64,000 bases of DNA from Flexivirga aerilata (GCF_013002715.1 NZ_JABENB010000001.1:2170001-2234000); one strand, 5' to 3'. Shown: positions 7,431-16,845, numbered from the stretch's first letter. The notes: generated from the sequence alone by a model not told the origin. Numbers and translations: made by a program.

Positions 7431-8567
7431 ATGGCGTTGACGCCTGAAGACGTGGTCAAGAAGGAGTTCACCAAGCCCAAGGGTTTTGGTCGTAGCGGTT
7501 ACGACGAGATCCAGGTGGACGACTTCCTCGACGAGATCGTGGTCGAGCTGCGCCGGCTGAACGCTGAGAACGAGGACCTGACCGGCAAGCTCGAGGACTG
7601 CCGCCGCAGCAAGGGCCAGCCGGGTCGCGCCGACGCCGATGTCACCAGCCCCGGCGCGAACACCCCCGCGGCCGCGTCGCCGGCCGCGGCAGTCCCCGCC
7701 CTCACGCCGGTCTCCGGTGGCGACAAGAAGGGCAAGGACGACGCCGCCGAGGTGCCGGACGCCGCTGCAGCCAAGGCGGCGCAGGCGGACCTGACGGCCG
7801 CGCAGGGCCAGCTGAAGACGACCCGGGATGAGCTGACCCGGGTGCGGGCCGAGCTCGACCAGGCCAAGAGCCAGCTCGCCGACACCAAGCAGGAGCAGTC
7901 CCGCGCCGAGGCGCAGCTGCAGGACGCGCAGAAGCAGCTCAAGGCCGCCCAGCAGCAGCTGGCCGACGCCAAGCAGCAGCAGAGCGACTCCGCCGCCAAG
8001 CAGCAGGCCCCGGCCGCGCTCGCCGACCAGCCGAAGCAGGGCAAGCCTGCGCAGGCCGAGTCGGGCGGCACGCAGCAGCTGGTGTCGCCGGAGAGTGCTG
8101 CCGGCGTCATCGCGCTGGCGCAGCGGCTGCACGACGAGCACGTGCGCGAGGGCGAGACGACCCGCGACCGGCTGATCAGCGAGGCGACCACCAAGCGCGA
8201 CCAGCTGATCTCCGAGGCCACCTCGCAGCGGGACGAGCTCCTCGGCACCGCGCAGAGCCGCCACGACGAGCTCATCGCCACCGGCCAGAGCCGGCACGAC
8301 GAGCTGGTGCAGTCGGGTCAGACCCAGCACGACGAGCTGGTCCGCACCGGCACCGAGCAGTCGCAGCAGATGGTGCGCGAGGCCGAGGAGCGCAAGAACC
8401 GCATCCTCTCCGAGCTCAACACCGAGCGTGACCGGGTGACGACCGACATCGACAAGCTGCGCGCCTTCGAGGGCGACTACCGCACCAAGCTGCGCGGCTA
8501 CATCGAGAGCCACCTGTCGCAGCTGGACCACACCGCGGTCGACGGGGACGGCAAGCCGAAGGGCTGA
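7431..8567 (+). CDS. DivIVA/Wag31 polar growth protein with hendecad coiled coil
   Basis: A 378-residue coiled-coil scaffold that marks cell poles and new septa and recruits the wall-synthesis machinery. The N-terminal membrane-binding DivIVA domain is at residues 3-45 (LTPEDVVKKEF, YDEIQVDDFLDEIV). A Pro/Ala/Asp-rich linker follows, then a first coil (about 113-190). Residues 245-343 form nine consecutive 11-residue units, the middle ones reading RDELLGTAQSR, HDELIATGQSR and HDELVQSGQTQ. The ATG at 7431 follows GAGGTGGA; earlier in-frame starts lack a ribosome site. A strong terminator follows. It is longer than many homologues because of the linker and hendecad block. Confidence 0.95.
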   Translation: MALTPEDVVKKEFTKPKGFGRSGYDEIQVDDFLDEIVVELRRLNAENEDLTGKLEDCRRSKGQPGRADADVTSPGANTPAAASPAAAVPALTPVSGGDKKGKDDAAEVPDAAAAKAAQADLTAAQGQLKTTRDELTRVRAELDQAKSQLADTKQEQSRAEAQLQDAQKQLKAAQQQLADAKQQQSDSAAKQQAPAALADQPKQGKPAQAESGGTQQLVSPESAAGVIALAQRLHDEHVREGETTRDRLISEATTKRDQLISEATSQRDELLGTAQSRHDELIATGQSRHDELVQSGQTQHDELVRTGTEQSQQMVREAEERKNRILSELNTERDRVTTDIDKLRAFEGDYRTKLRGYIESHLSQLDHTAVDGDGKPKG

Positions 8568-8589
8568 CCTCCCGCGCGACAACACCGCC

Positions 8590-8629
8590 CGAACGCGGCG
8601 CCCATCGGTTATGGTGGGCGCCGCGTTCG
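8590..8629 (+). terminator. Terminator after divIVA
   Basis: Perfect 15-bp arms, CGAACGCGGCGCCCA at 8590-8604 and its complement at 8615-8629, with a 10-nt loop. It is 23 bp after the divIVA stop and marks the end of the division cluster. Confidence 0.8.
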
Positions 8630-8755
8630 TCGTTTCCCGAGTAATCGGGCCGATGTCGTTGTACGACGATTCACCGTCGCTTATCCTGCGGCAAGCCGTT
8701 GATCGGGGGCCTTCGCCGGTGCAGCCTGGCGGCCCACCGAGGAGGAAGGGAACCG

Positions 8756-9763
8756 ATGGCAACGAAGAGGTCGGCCGACGTAGGGTCGGGCACCGCCGGA
8801 CGGCGTACCCGGGTCACAGCCGCGTTGCGCAAGGCAGCCGGTAAGGCCGTGTCGAAGGCGACGAGCCGCCCGGCGAGGACCTCCTCCAAGACCGCCGCCG
8901 CCAAGACCGCGGCCGCCAAAGGCGCCGCCAAGGGCGCCGCCACGAAGGCGACGGCGAAGAAGAGTCCGGCCGCGAAGAGCACGGCCAAGAAAACTGCCGC
9001 CAAGAAGACTGCTACCAAGAAGGCGGCTGCCAAGAAGGCGGCGGTGAAGGCTACGCCGGCCAAGAAGACGGCGACGAAGAAGACGGCAAAGACCGCTGCG
9101 GCGAAGACGGCCGCGAAGAAGGCTTCCGCCGCGAAGGCTCCAGCCAACAAGACCTCTGCCAAGAAAACTCCTGCCAAGAAGAGCTCTGCCACGAAGGCTG
9201 CTGCCACGAAGGCTCCGGCGAAGAAGGCAGCCGCCGCGAAGGCCCCGGCCAAGAAGGCAGCCGCGAAGGCGCCCGCGAAGAAGGCGCCTGCGGCCACGGC
9301 TTCGGCACCCGCCGCGAAGACGGCGGCGAAGAAGACCACCCCGGCGAAGGTCGCCGCGACGGCCAACCGGTTGAAGGTGCGCGACGACGAATCGCCTTGG
9401 ACGGCAAAGGAGCTCAGCGCCGTACGCGCCGAGTTGCAAAGCGATGTGGAGCGCCTCACCACCGAGCTGCACGGCTTCGAGGACGACATCGCCGGCCTGA
9501 TCAAGGACAGTGGCGACGGGGCCGGTGACGACCAGGCTGACGCCGGTGCCAAGACGTTCGAGCGCGAACACGAGTACTCCCTCGCGCAGAACTCTCGCGA
9601 CCTGCTGGAACAATCGGTGCATGCCCTGGAACGCATCGACGACGGCAGTTATGGACTCTGCGAGAACTGCGGCAACCCCATCGGCAAGTTGCGGTTGCAG
9701 GCCTTCCCGAGGGCGACGCTGTGCCTGACGTGCAAGACCAAGCAGGAAACGAGATACCGCTGA
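8756..9763 (+). CDS. TraR/DksA zinc-finger protein with histone H1-like tail
   Basis: A 335-residue protein in two parts. Residues about 15-205 are almost only Lys, Ala, Thr, Ser and Pro, in repeats such as KKTAAKK and [12 protein letters not shown], like the histone H1-type tails of bacterial nucleoid proteins. Residues about 210-335 are a DksA/TraR module: a helical hairpin ([38 protein letters not shown]) and a four-cysteine zinc finger (CENC ... CLTC). The C-terminal module suggests contact with RNA polymerase and the tail suggests DNA binding. GGAGGAAGGG before the ATG at 8756 fixes the start. It overlaps lspA. Confidence 0.85.
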   Translation: MATKRSADVGSGTAGRRTRVTAALRKAAGKAVSKATSRPARTSSKTAAAKTAAAKGAAKGAATKATAKKSPAAKSTAKKTAAKKTATKKAAAKKAAVKATPAKKTATKKTAKTAAAKTAAKKASAAKAPANKTSAKKTPAKKSSATKAAATKAPAKKAAAAKAPAKKAAAKAPAKKAPAATASAPAAKTAAKKTTPAKVAATANRLKVRDDESPWTAKELSAVRAELQSDVERLTTELHGFEDDIAGLIKDSGDGAGDDQADAGAKTFEREHEYSLAQNSRDLLEQSVHALERIDDGSYGLCENCGNPIGKLRLQAFPRATLCLTCKTKQETRYR

Positions 9764-10323
9764 GCCAGCCCGACGCCGACGCCCGACGCGCGGCGAGCCG
9801 GCGTCCGTCCCCCCGGCTGATCGCGCTCCTGGTGGCCGTGGCCGCTTCGGGGTATGCCGCCGACCAGGGCACCAAGGCGTGGGCGAAGTCGGCCCTGGAG
9901 CCGGACCGGTCGCGGGAGTTCATCGGCACCCTGCTGCAGCTGCGGCTCACCGACAACCCCGGTGCGGCCTTCTCGATCGCCACCAACGCCACCTGGCTGC
10001 TCACGGTCATCGCGATCGCGGTCATCGCGGTGACCATCTACTTCGCGCGGCGGCTGCGCAGCAAGCCGTGGGCGTGCGCCCTCGGGCTGCTGATCGGCGG
10101 CGCGCTCGGCAACCTCACCGACCGGTTCTTCCGGCCGCCGGGCGGCGGGCGCGGGCACGTCGTGGACTTCCTGGAGTTGCCGCACTGGCCGATCTTCAAC
10201 GTGGCCGACATCTGCGTGGTGACCGCCGCCTGCCTGATCGCGTTGCTCGCCTTCCTCGGCATCGGCATCGACGGCAAGCGGGCGGACGACACGAAGACCT
10301 CTGCTGCGGAGGATGCTTCGTGA
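9721..10323 (+). CDS. lspA: Lipoprotein signal peptidase (signal peptidase II)
   Basis: A membrane aspartic protease of 200 residues that removes signal peptides from prolipoproteins after diacylglyceryl transfer. Four hydrophobic segments are visible. Conserved boxes are DNPGAAFSI (78-86), [10 protein letters not shown] with catalytic D134, and VVDFLE/FNVADIC with catalytic D163. The likely start is the GTG at 9721, inside the end of the preceding gene; a CTG at 9760 is the alternative. Its stop overlaps the rluD start in a GTGA, so the two are translationally coupled. The lipoprotein at 16846 is one likely substrate. Confidence 0.94.
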   Translation: MPDVQDQAGNEIPLSQPDADARRAASRRPSPRLIALLVAVAASGYAADQGTKAWAKSALEPDRSREFIGTLLQLRLTDNPGAAFSIATNATWLLTVIAIAVIAVTIYFARRLRSKPWACALGLLIGGALGNLTDRFFRPPGGGRGHVVDFLELPHWPIFNVADICVVTAACLIALLAFLGIGIDGKRADDTKTSAAEDAS

Positions 10324-11249
10324 GCGAGGTGAAGGCGCTCGGCATACCGGAGGGCCTCGAGGGGGAGCGCGTCGACGCCGCGATCGCGCGGCTGCTCGGT
10401 TTCTCCCGCACCCAGGCGGCCGACCTGGCCAAGGCCGGAGCGGTGACGCTCGACGGCAAAGAGGCCGGCAAGTCCGACCGGGTGAGCAGCGGGCAGTGGC
10501 TCGAGGTGCGCATGCCGGACCGGGTCGGTCCGCGGGTGCCCGAGGTCAAGCCGCAGCACATCGAGGGCCTGCGCATCGTGCACGACGACAGCGAGATCGT
10601 CGTGGTCGACAAGCCGGCCGGGGTCGCGGCGCACCCAAGTGTCGGCTGGGACGGCCCGGACGTGGTGAGCGGCCTGGCCGGTGCGGGCTACCGCATCTCG
10701 ACGTCGGGCGCCGCCGAGCGGCAGGGCATCGTGCAGCGCCTGGACGTCGGCACGAGCGGGCTGATGGTCGTGGCCAAGAGCGAGCGCGCCTACACCGCGC
10801 TCAAGCAGGCGTTCCGCGATCGCACCGTCGACAAGACCTATCACGCTCTCGTGCAAGGGCTTCCGGACCCGATCGTCGGCACCATCGACGCACCGATCGG
10901 CCGGCATCCCGGGCACGACTACAAGTTCGCGGTGATGCAGTCCGGGCGGCCGAGCGTGACGCACTACGAGCTGCTGGAAGCGTTCCGGTCGATGAGCCTG
11001 CTCGACATACATCTGGAAACCGGGCGCACCCACCAGATCCGGGTGCATTTCTCCGCGCTGCATCACCCGTGCGTCGGTGATCCGCTGTATGGCGCCGACC
11101 CGACGCTCGCCAAGAAGCTCGGCCTGGACCGGCAGTGGCTGCACGCGGTCGAGCTCGGCTTCGAGCACCCCGGGTCGGGGGAGTGGGTCACCTTCGAAAG
11201 CCCGTATCCGGCCGATCTGCAGCGCGCGCTCGACATCGCGCGCGGCTGA
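10320..11249 (+). CDS. RluA/RluD-family pseudouridine synthase
   Basis: A 309-residue enzyme that converts uridine to pseudouridine, most likely in 23S rRNA. Residues 10-65 are an S4 RNA-binding domain ([19 protein letters not shown]). The catalytic domain has [13 protein letters not shown] near 96, the motif [14 protein letters not shown] with catalytic D142 (Q in place of the usual H) and the [23 protein letters not shown] motif. The GTG at 10320 overlaps the lspA stop. Gene order TraR-lspA-rluD-dnaE is usual in actinobacteria, though two extra genes lie before dnaE here. Confidence 0.93.
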   Translation: MSEVKALGIPEGLEGERVDAAIARLLGFSRTQAADLAKAGAVTLDGKEAGKSDRVSSGQWLEVRMPDRVGPRVPEVKPQHIEGLRIVHDDSEIVVVDKPAGVAAHPSVGWDGPDVVSGLAGAGYRISTSGAAERQGIVQRLDVGTSGLMVVAKSERAYTALKQAFRDRTVDKTYHALVQGLPDPIVGTIDAPIGRHPGHDYKFAVMQSGRPSVTHYELLEAFRSMSLLDIHLETGRTHQIRVHFSALHHPCVGDPLYGADPTLAKKLGLDRQWLHAVELGFEHPGSGEWVTFESPYPADLQRALDIARG

Positions 11250-11285
11250 CGGCTCGGCTACAACTCCGATCACGATCTGGGCGCA

Positions 11286-11417
11286 CGACTCGTCCGGCTT
11301 TCGGCGACTTGTCACACCAACCGGCGACTTGTCACATAAACCGACGACTTGTCACGTGCTACAGCACGTGACAAGTCGTGGTAAAGCGTGACAAGTCCGG
11401 TATGACGTGACGAGTCA
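11286..11417. repeat. Mirror-symmetric 20-bp array with a central hairpin
   Basis: Three direct copies of CGACTTGTCAC start at 11305, 11325 and 11345, and a weaker one is at 11286. They are followed by three inverted copies of GTGACAAGTCG-type sequence at 11368, 11388 and 11407. The spacing is 20 or 19 bp on both sides. The centre, 11344-11378, is a perfect hairpin with 17-bp arms and a 1-2 nt loop. It lies between rluD and the convergent exported-protein gene and probably ends transcription, but the outer copies are more than a terminator needs. Confidence 0.8.
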
Positions 11418-12101
11418 GCCGGTGACCCCGAGCTGGGTGGTGACCGGCGACGGCGTCGGCGGCTCATTGGTCGGGTGTGATGCGGTCGGTTGTGGTGCGG
11501 TCGGCTGCTTGGTCCCGGTGGGCGCGTGGGTGGCCGTCGGTCCGCCCGCGGCGCCGCACGTCCGGAAGCGCGGGTGCTCCACGACCCCGGCGTTGTGGCT
11601 CATGCCGGCGTTCAGGTAGGAGACGCCGAGGGCGACGTCCTCGTAGCCACTCGGCCAGGTGGCATGCACCGTGTGGGTGCCGGCCGTCGCCGGGCCGAGG
11701 TCGTAGCTCCAATTGCCCGCGGCTGCCTGCCCGGACTGGAGATATGCCACGAGTCGGCCGCCGCCGAGGTCGTGCGCCGACGTCACGGTGATGGTCATGC
11801 TGGACTTGTCGCCGGCGATCGACCGGGCCGTGCAGGGCCCGGGCGAGGTGCGAATGGTGATCCCGTCGACGTCGACCGGCGGTGTCGCGGGGGCAGTCGG
11901 GTTGTCGGTGGCACCCGCGGGGCTGGAGGTCCCCGAGGGCGCGGCTGTGGTGCCGGCCGACGTGGTCGAGCTACTGGTGGCCGCACTACTGGTCGCAGGG
12001 CCGTCGGTGGCGAAGCTGCTGGTGCCGGTGGCGATGGCGCCGCCGGCGGCGAGTGCTCCGACGATGCCGGCGATGGCGAACTGGCTGCGTGAGATTGGCA
12101 T
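11415..12101 (-). CDS. Exported protein A, paralogue of the next gene
   Basis: A 228-residue protein with a Sec-type signal (QFAIAGIVGALAAGGAIATG, residues 7-26), then a Ser/Thr-rich region to about 75, a folded part of about 100 residues with two cysteines (PGPCTAR and FRTCGAAGG) and a Thr/Pro tail. It ends exactly in EPPTPSPVTTQLGVTG. The gene upstream (starting 12950) has nearly the same signal peptide and the same tail but a very different middle. The tail is reminiscent of a sortase box (LPxTG) but lacks the proline and any membrane anchor. Function unknown; probably surface-exposed or secreted. Confidence 0.72.
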   Translation of the reverse strand: MPISRSQFAIAGIVGALAAGGAIATGTSSFATDGPATSSAATSSSTTSAGTTAAPSGTSSPAGATDNPTAPATPPVDVDGITIRTSPGPCTARSIAGDKSSMTITVTSAHDLGGGRLVAYLQSGQAAAGNWSYDLGPATAGTHTVHATWPSGYEDVALGVSYLNAGMSHNAGVVEHPRFRTCGAAGGPTATHAPTGTKQPTAPQPTASHPTNEPPTPSPVTTQLGVTG

Positions 12102-12139
12102 GGCTTTCCCCTGAAATGTGTGGTGTGCGTGGTGTTTTC

Positions 12140-12181
12140 GGTATGCCGCGGGCCGCCCCCGACGACGGCCCGCGGCATACC
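12140..12181 (-). terminator. Terminator between the two exported paralogues
   Basis: Perfect 16-bp arms, GGTATGCCGCGGGCCG at 12140-12155 and its complement at 12166-12181, with a 10-nt loop. It follows the stop of the minus-strand gene ending at 12225, so the two paralogues probably have separate transcripts. Confidence 0.75.
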
Positions 12182-12224
12182 AGGTGTGATTGCGGGTGTG
12201 ATTGACGGTGTGATGGAGCCCTGC

Positions 12225-12950
12225 TCAGCCGGTGACGCCGATCTGGGTGGTAACCGGCGACGGGGTCGGCGGCTCGTCGGTCGGTTGCGGGGCGGTCGGC
12301 TGGGTGGTGCCGGTCGGCTTGCTCGCAGCACCGCAGATCGTCGAGTAGCCGTGCAGGCCGTTCGCCCCGCCGAGCTTGATGTTCTTGTTGTCGCCCCCGA
12401 CCGCCCAGTCCACGCCCGCGTCGGCGTAGAGATAGGACTCCTTGATGCTCGCCGGCCAACTCAACCGCACGGTCACGGTCCCGCCCGGCTTGACGTTGGC
12501 GACCCCGCTTTCCGCGTAGGTTCGCAGTCCATCGGGTATGGCACCGCCGCCCGCTCCGAGCATGTTGACGATCGAGGCAGTCAGGTTGTACGCGTAGTCG
12601 TCGGGTGCCGTAAGGGTCACCGCGGAGACCTGGAGGTGCTCAGCCGTGTCCTTAGTGGTGCACAACGCGGGCGCGATCGAGACTGCGAGTCTGGTGTGGG
12701 TCTTGGTCGAGTTGCTCGACCCGCTCGGCGAGCCGGACGCGCTCTGCGACGAAGTCTCCGTCGCGTTTGCCGAGGTGGTGCCGCTGCTGCTGGTGGACGG
12801 TGCGACGGTCGAGCTTGCCGTGGTGCCGGTCGTCGTGCCGGTGGCCGTGCCGTCCGCGGCGAAGCTGCTGGTGCCGGTGGCGATGGCGCCGCCCGCGGCG
12901 AGTGCTCCGACGATGCCGGCGATGGCGAACTGGTGGCGTGAGACCTTCAT
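12225..12950 (-). CDS. Exported protein B, paralogue of the previous gene
   Basis: A 241-residue protein starting at the ATG at 12950 behind a strong GGGGGAAGAA site. Residues 5-32 (RHQFAIAGIVGALAAGG, ATGTSSFAADG) match the signal peptide of the neighbouring paralogue almost exactly. A Ser/Thr-rich stretch to about 85 follows, then a domain with two cysteines (APALCTTKD and STICGAASK) and a Pro/Thr tail ending in EPPTPSPVTTQIGVTG. The DNA at both ends of the two genes is much more alike than the middle, pointing to gene conversion at the ends or diversification of the core. Function unknown. Confidence 0.72.
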   Translation of the reverse strand: MKVSRHQFAIAGIVGALAAGGAIATGTSSFAADGTATGTTTGTTASSTVAPSTSSSGTTSANATETSSQSASGSPSGSSNSTKTHTRLAVSIAPALCTTKDTAEHLQVSAVTLTAPDDYAYNLTASIVNMLGAGGGAIPDGLRTYAESGVANVKPGGTVTVRLSWPASIKESYLYADAGVDWAVGGDNKNIKLGGANGLHGYSTICGAASKPTGTTQPTAPQPTDEPPTPSPVTTQIGVTG

Positions 12951-13172
12951 GTTTCTTCCCCCTGGTGAGTGATTGCTGACGAGTGGTTGCTGTCGAGGGG
13001 AAGACGTCCCGGGACGCCCGTGGTTGTCGGCGTTGCGCAAGATCAGACACTGTCGTACGGCGACTTCGACGGTCCTAGGTCTGCGGCCTAGGGGGACTAG
13101 CACGTCGCCTCATCCGTCACACCACCGCGCGTCGCGACGGGCTGTCGGGGTGGCGATCTAAACTCGTCGGCG
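12951..13172. promoter_or_regulatory. Divergent region upstream of dnaE
   Basis: 222 bp between the start of the minus-strand exported protein and dnaE. No gene is seen. A dyad made of two CCTAGG palindromes (13074-13079 and 13087-13092) lies about 85 bp before the dnaE start and may be a regulator site. Confidence 0.4.
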
Positions 13173-16100
13173 ATGTCAGATTCAGCCGCCTCCAGTGACT
13201 TCGTGCACCTGCATGTGCACACCGAATACTCCATGCTCGACGGGGCCGCGAAGGTCGGCCCGATGTTCGACGAGGTGGCGCGGCTCGGCATGCCGGCAGT
13301 CGCGATGAGCGACCACGGCAACATGTTCGGCGCCTACGAATTCTTCGGTGCCGCAAAGGATTCCCCGGTCAAGCCGATCATCGGCATCGAGGCCTATCTG
13401 GCGCCGAGCACCCGCTTCTCCCGGCAGCAGGAGTTCTGGGCGCCTGGCGGCAAACGCGACGCCAACGTCGACGGTGAGGGCGGCAAGGACGTCTCCGGCG
13501 GCGGTCGCTACACGCACATGACGATGTGGGCGAAGGACGCGGCCGGCCTGCGCAACCTGTTCAAGCTGAGCTCGCTGGCCAGCTTCGAGGGCTACTACAT
13601 GAAGCCCCGCATGGACCGGGAGCTGCTCGCCGCGCACGGCCAGGGCATCATCGCCACCACCGGCTGCCCGTCGGGCGAGGTGCAGACGAGGCTGCGGCTC
13701 GGCCAGTTCGACGAGGCGATGGAGGCGGCTGCGGCATACCAGGACATCTTCGGCAAGGAAAACTTCTTCCTGGAGCTGATGGACCACGGGCTCGACATCG
13801 AACGCTCGGTGCGGTCGGGCCTGCTCGACATCGCCAAGCGCCTCGACCTGCCGCTGCTCGCCACCAACGACAGCCACTACGTCACCGAGGACCAGGCCGA
13901 CAGCCACGACGACCTGCTGTGCATCGGCGTGGGCAAGAACAAGGACGACCCGGGCCGGTTCAAGTTCAACGGCACCGGCTACTACCTGAAGTCCGCCACC
14001 GAGATGCGCGAGCTGTTCCGCGAGCTGCCGGAGGCGTGCGACAACACCCTCAAGGTCGCCGAGATGATCGGCGACTACTCGGAGGTGTTCGAGTATGTCG
14101 ACCGCATGCCGCAGTTCCCGGACGTGCCGGAGGGCCAGACCCAGGCGTCCTACCTGCGCGAGCAGATCCAGCTGGGGCTGAAGGAACGCTACGGCGACAA
14201 CCCCAGCCAGGAGGTGCTCGACCGCATCGAGACCGAGATGGCCGTCATCGAGCCGATGGGCTTCTCGTCCTACTTCCTGGTGGTCGCCGACATCTGCCGC
14301 TACGCGCGCGACAACGGCGTGCCGGTCGGCCCCGGGCGCGGTTCGGCGACCGGTTCGATGGTCGCCTACCTGACCCGCATCACCGAGCTGGACCCGCTGG
14401 AGCACCAGCTGCTGTTCGAGCGGTTCCTGAACCCCGAGCGCATCAACCCGCCGGACGTCGACCTCGACTTCGACGACCGCCAGCGCGACAAGATGGTCCG
14501 CTACGTCACCGAAAAGTACGGCGCCGAATACACCGCCCAGGTCAACACCTTCTCCACCATCAAGGCGAAGGCGGCGATCAAGGACGCCAACCGCATCCTC
14601 GGCTTCCCGTTCAGCCTCGGCGACCAGATCTCCAAGGCGATGCCGCCCGACGTGCAGGGCAAGGGCGTCCCGCTCTCGGCGACGTATGACGAGAGCCACC
14701 CCCGCTACAACGAGGGCGTCGACTTCCGCGCCATGATCGAGGCGCAACCCGAGGTCAAGAAGGTCTTCGACACCGCGCGCGGGCTCGAGGGCAAGATCCG
14801 CGGCACCGGCGTGCACGCGGCCGCGGTGATCCTGTCGTCCGCGCCGCTGCTCGACCTGATCCCGATGCACCGCCGCGACAAGGACGGCGTCGTCATCACC
14901 GGTTTCTCGTACCCGCAGTGCGAGGACATGGGCCTGATCAAGATGGACTTCCTGGGGTTGCGCAACCTCGGCATCATCGACCAGGCCATCGGCAACATCG
15001 AGACCAACCGCGGCGAGAAGATCACCACCGAGACCATCCCGCTCGACGACGCCAAGACCTACGAGCTGCTCGCCCGCGGCGACACGCTCGGGGTGTTCCA
15101 GCTCGACGGCGGCGCGATGCGCAGCCTGCTGCGACTGATGGTGCCGACCCGATTCGAGGACATCGCGGCGGTCCTGGCGCTCTACCGACCGGGGCCGATG
15201 GCCGCCAACGCGCACATCAACTACGCCGAGCGCAAGAACGGCCGCCAGGAGATCAGCCCGATCCACCCGGAGCTGAAGGAGGCGCTCGACCCGATCCTCG
15301 GCACCACCTACCACCTGCTGGTCTACCAGGAGCAGATCATGGCGATCGCCCGCGAACTCGCGGGCTACACGCTCGGCGGCGCCGACCTGCTGCGCCGGGC
15401 GATGGGTAAGAAGAAGCCGGAGGTGCTGGCCAAGGAGTGGGACAACTTCTCCGCCGGCATGATCAAGAACGGCTTCTCACCCGAGGCGACCCAGGCGCTG
15501 TGGGACGTCATGCTGCCCTTCTCCGGCTACGCCTTCAACAAGTCGCACACCGCCGGTTACGGTCTGGTGAGCTACTGGACGGCATACCTCAAGGCCAACT
15601 ACCCGGCGGAGTATGCCGCGGCGCTGCTCACCTCGGTCGGCGACGACAAGACCAAGATGGCCACCTACCTGGCCGACACCCGCAAGCTCGGCATCAAGGT
15701 GCTGCCGCCGGCGGTCAACGAGTCGGTCCGCGACTTCACCGCCGTCGGGGAGGACATCCGCTTCGGCATGGGCGCGGTGCGCAACGTCGGCGCCAACGTC
15801 GTCGACGCCGTGGTGCGGGCGCGTGAGGAGAAGGGCAAGTTCACCTCGTTCGAGGACTTCCTGCGCAAGGGCGGCTCGACGGTCTGCAACAAGCGCACCG
15901 TCGAATCCCTCATCAAGGCAGGCGGTTTCGACGATCTCGGCCACACCCGGCAGGGTCTGGTCGCGGTGCACGAGACCTATGTCGACTCCCTCGCCGACGA
16001 GGCGAAGATGAGCGCCGTCGGCCAGGACTCCCTCTTCGGCGACTTCGGTGATGGCGGCGGGGGCGTCGACCTCGCCGCGCTGCCGCCGATCCCCGACATC

Positions 16101-16745
16101 GAGTGGGACAAGCAGACCAAGCTCGCCTTCGAACGCGACATGCTCGGCCTCTACGTCTCCGACCACCCGCTCTTCGGCATCGAGCGCATCCTCGCCCAGC
16201 ACGCCGACATCGGCATCAACAAGCTGCACGGCGACGACCACCCGCCCGAGGGGGCGATGGTCACCATCGCCGGGCTGATCACCGGCCTGCAACTCAAGCG
16301 CAACAAGCGCGGTGAGCTCTGGGCGATCGCCACGGTCGAGGACCTCGAGGGCAGCGTCGAGGTGCTCTTCTTCGCCAAGACCTACATGACGGTCTCCACC
16401 ATGCTCAGCCCCGACACCGTCTGCGTGATCAAGGGCCGGGTGCTGGAGCGCGACGACACCGTGTCGCTGTCCGCGCAGGAGTTCACCCTGCCCGAGCTCA
16501 AGGGCGACGTGCGCGGACCGGTGGTGCTCACCATGCCGCTGGTGCGCGCCAACAACGGCATGGCGCACAAGCTCAAGGGGGTGCTGGGCGAACACCCGGG
16601 TGCCACCGAGGTGCATCTCAAGCTCACCCAGCCCGGCCGGTCGGTCACCGTGCGACTCGACGACCGCCTGCGGGTCACCGCCTCGCCGGCGTTGTTCGGA
16701 GACCTGAAGGCGCTGCTCGGCCCGTCCTGCCTGGTCGGCGGCTAG
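13173..16745 (+). CDS. dnaE: DNA polymerase III alpha subunit
   Basis: The replicative polymerase catalytic subunit, 1190 residues. It has the N-terminal PHP domain (FVHLHVHTEYSMLDG, residues 10-24; SDHGNMFG), the polymerase palm with GPGRGSATGSMVAYLTR near 387 and the acidic metal site PPDVDLDFDD near 426-435, the fingers and tandem helix-hairpin-helix region, and a C-terminal OB fold (residues about 1020-1110). It is the DnaE1 type rather than DnaE2, judging from length and the intact PHP motif. The ATG at 13173 gives the usual short N-terminus. A hairpin follows the stop. Confidence 0.97.
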   Translation: MSDSAASSDFVHLHVHTEYSMLDGAAKVGPMFDEVARLGMPAVAMSDHGNMFGAYEFFGAAKDSPVKPIIGIEAYLAPSTRFSRQQEFWAPGGKRDANVDGEGGKDVSGGGRYTHMTMWAKDAAGLRNLFKLSSLASFEGYYMKPRMDRELLAAHGQGIIATTGCPSGEVQTRLRLGQFDEAMEAAAAYQDIFGKENFFLELMDHGLDIERSVRSGLLDIAKRLDLPLLATNDSHYVTEDQADSHDDLLCIGVGKNKDDPGRFKFNGTGYYLKSATEMRELFRELPEACDNTLKVAEMIGDYSEVFEYVDRMPQFPDVPEGQTQASYLREQIQLGLKERYGDNPSQEVLDRIETEMAVIEPMGFSSYFLVVADICRYARDNGVPVGPGRGSATGSMVAYLTRITELDPLEHQLLFERFLNPERINPPDVDLDFDDRQRDKMVRYVTEKYGAEYTAQVNTFSTIKAKAAIKDANRILGFPFSLGDQISKAMPPDVQGKGVPLSATYDESHPRYNEGVDFRAMIEAQPEVKKVFDTARGLEGKIRGTGVHAAAVILSSAPLLDLIPMHRRDKDGVVITGFSYPQCEDMGLIKMDFLGLRNLGIIDQAIGNIETNRGEKITTETIPLDDAKTYELLARGDTLGVFQLDGGAMRSLLRLMVPTRFEDIAAVLALYRPGPMAANAHINYAERKNGRQEISPIHPELKEALDPILGTTYHLLVYQEQIMAIARELAGYTLGGADLLRRAMGKKKPEVLAKEWDNFSAGMIKNGFSPEATQALWDVMLPFSGYAFNKSHTAGYGLVSYWTAYLKANYPAEYAAALLTSVGDDKTKMATYLADTRKLGIKVLPPAVNESVRDFTAVGEDIRFGMGAVRNVGANVVDAVVRAREEKGKFTSFEDFLRKGGSTVCNKRTVESLIKAGGFDDLGHTRQGLVAVHETYVDSLADEAKMSAVGQDSLFGDFGDGGGGVDLAALPPIPDIEWDKQTKLAFERDMLGLYVSDHPLFGIERILAQHADIGINKLHGDDHPPEGAMVTIAGLITGLQLKRNKRGELWAIATVEDLEGSVEVLFFAKTYMTVSTMLSPDTVCVIKGRVLERDDTVSLSAQEFTLPELKGDVRGPVVLTMPLVRANNGMAHKLKGVLGEHPGATEVHLKLTQPGRSVTVRLDDRLRVTASPALFGDLKALLGPSCLVGG

Positions 16746-16769
16746 CCGCACCGGAACGTGAGGTGCGGC
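16745..16769 (+). terminator. Terminator after dnaE
   Basis: GCCGCACC at 16745-16752 pairs perfectly with GGTGCGGC at 16762-16769 across a 9-nt loop, overlapping the dnaE stop, and a GC-rich palindrome (GGCCGGCC) follows. It is short but well placed. Confidence 0.6.
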
Positions 16770-16845
16770 CGGCCGGCCCGCTTCCGTGGTTTTCACGGCG
16801 CAGACCAATAGGCTGCGTAGGCACTCTTGTCGCCGTGTGAAAGTT

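Noticed and set aside
13182..15314. A 710-codon minus-strand frame opposite dnaE
   Set aside because: Antisense of a well-defined polymerase gene; the repetitive Val/Asp/His/Leu composition is a typical shadow of GC-rich coding DNA.
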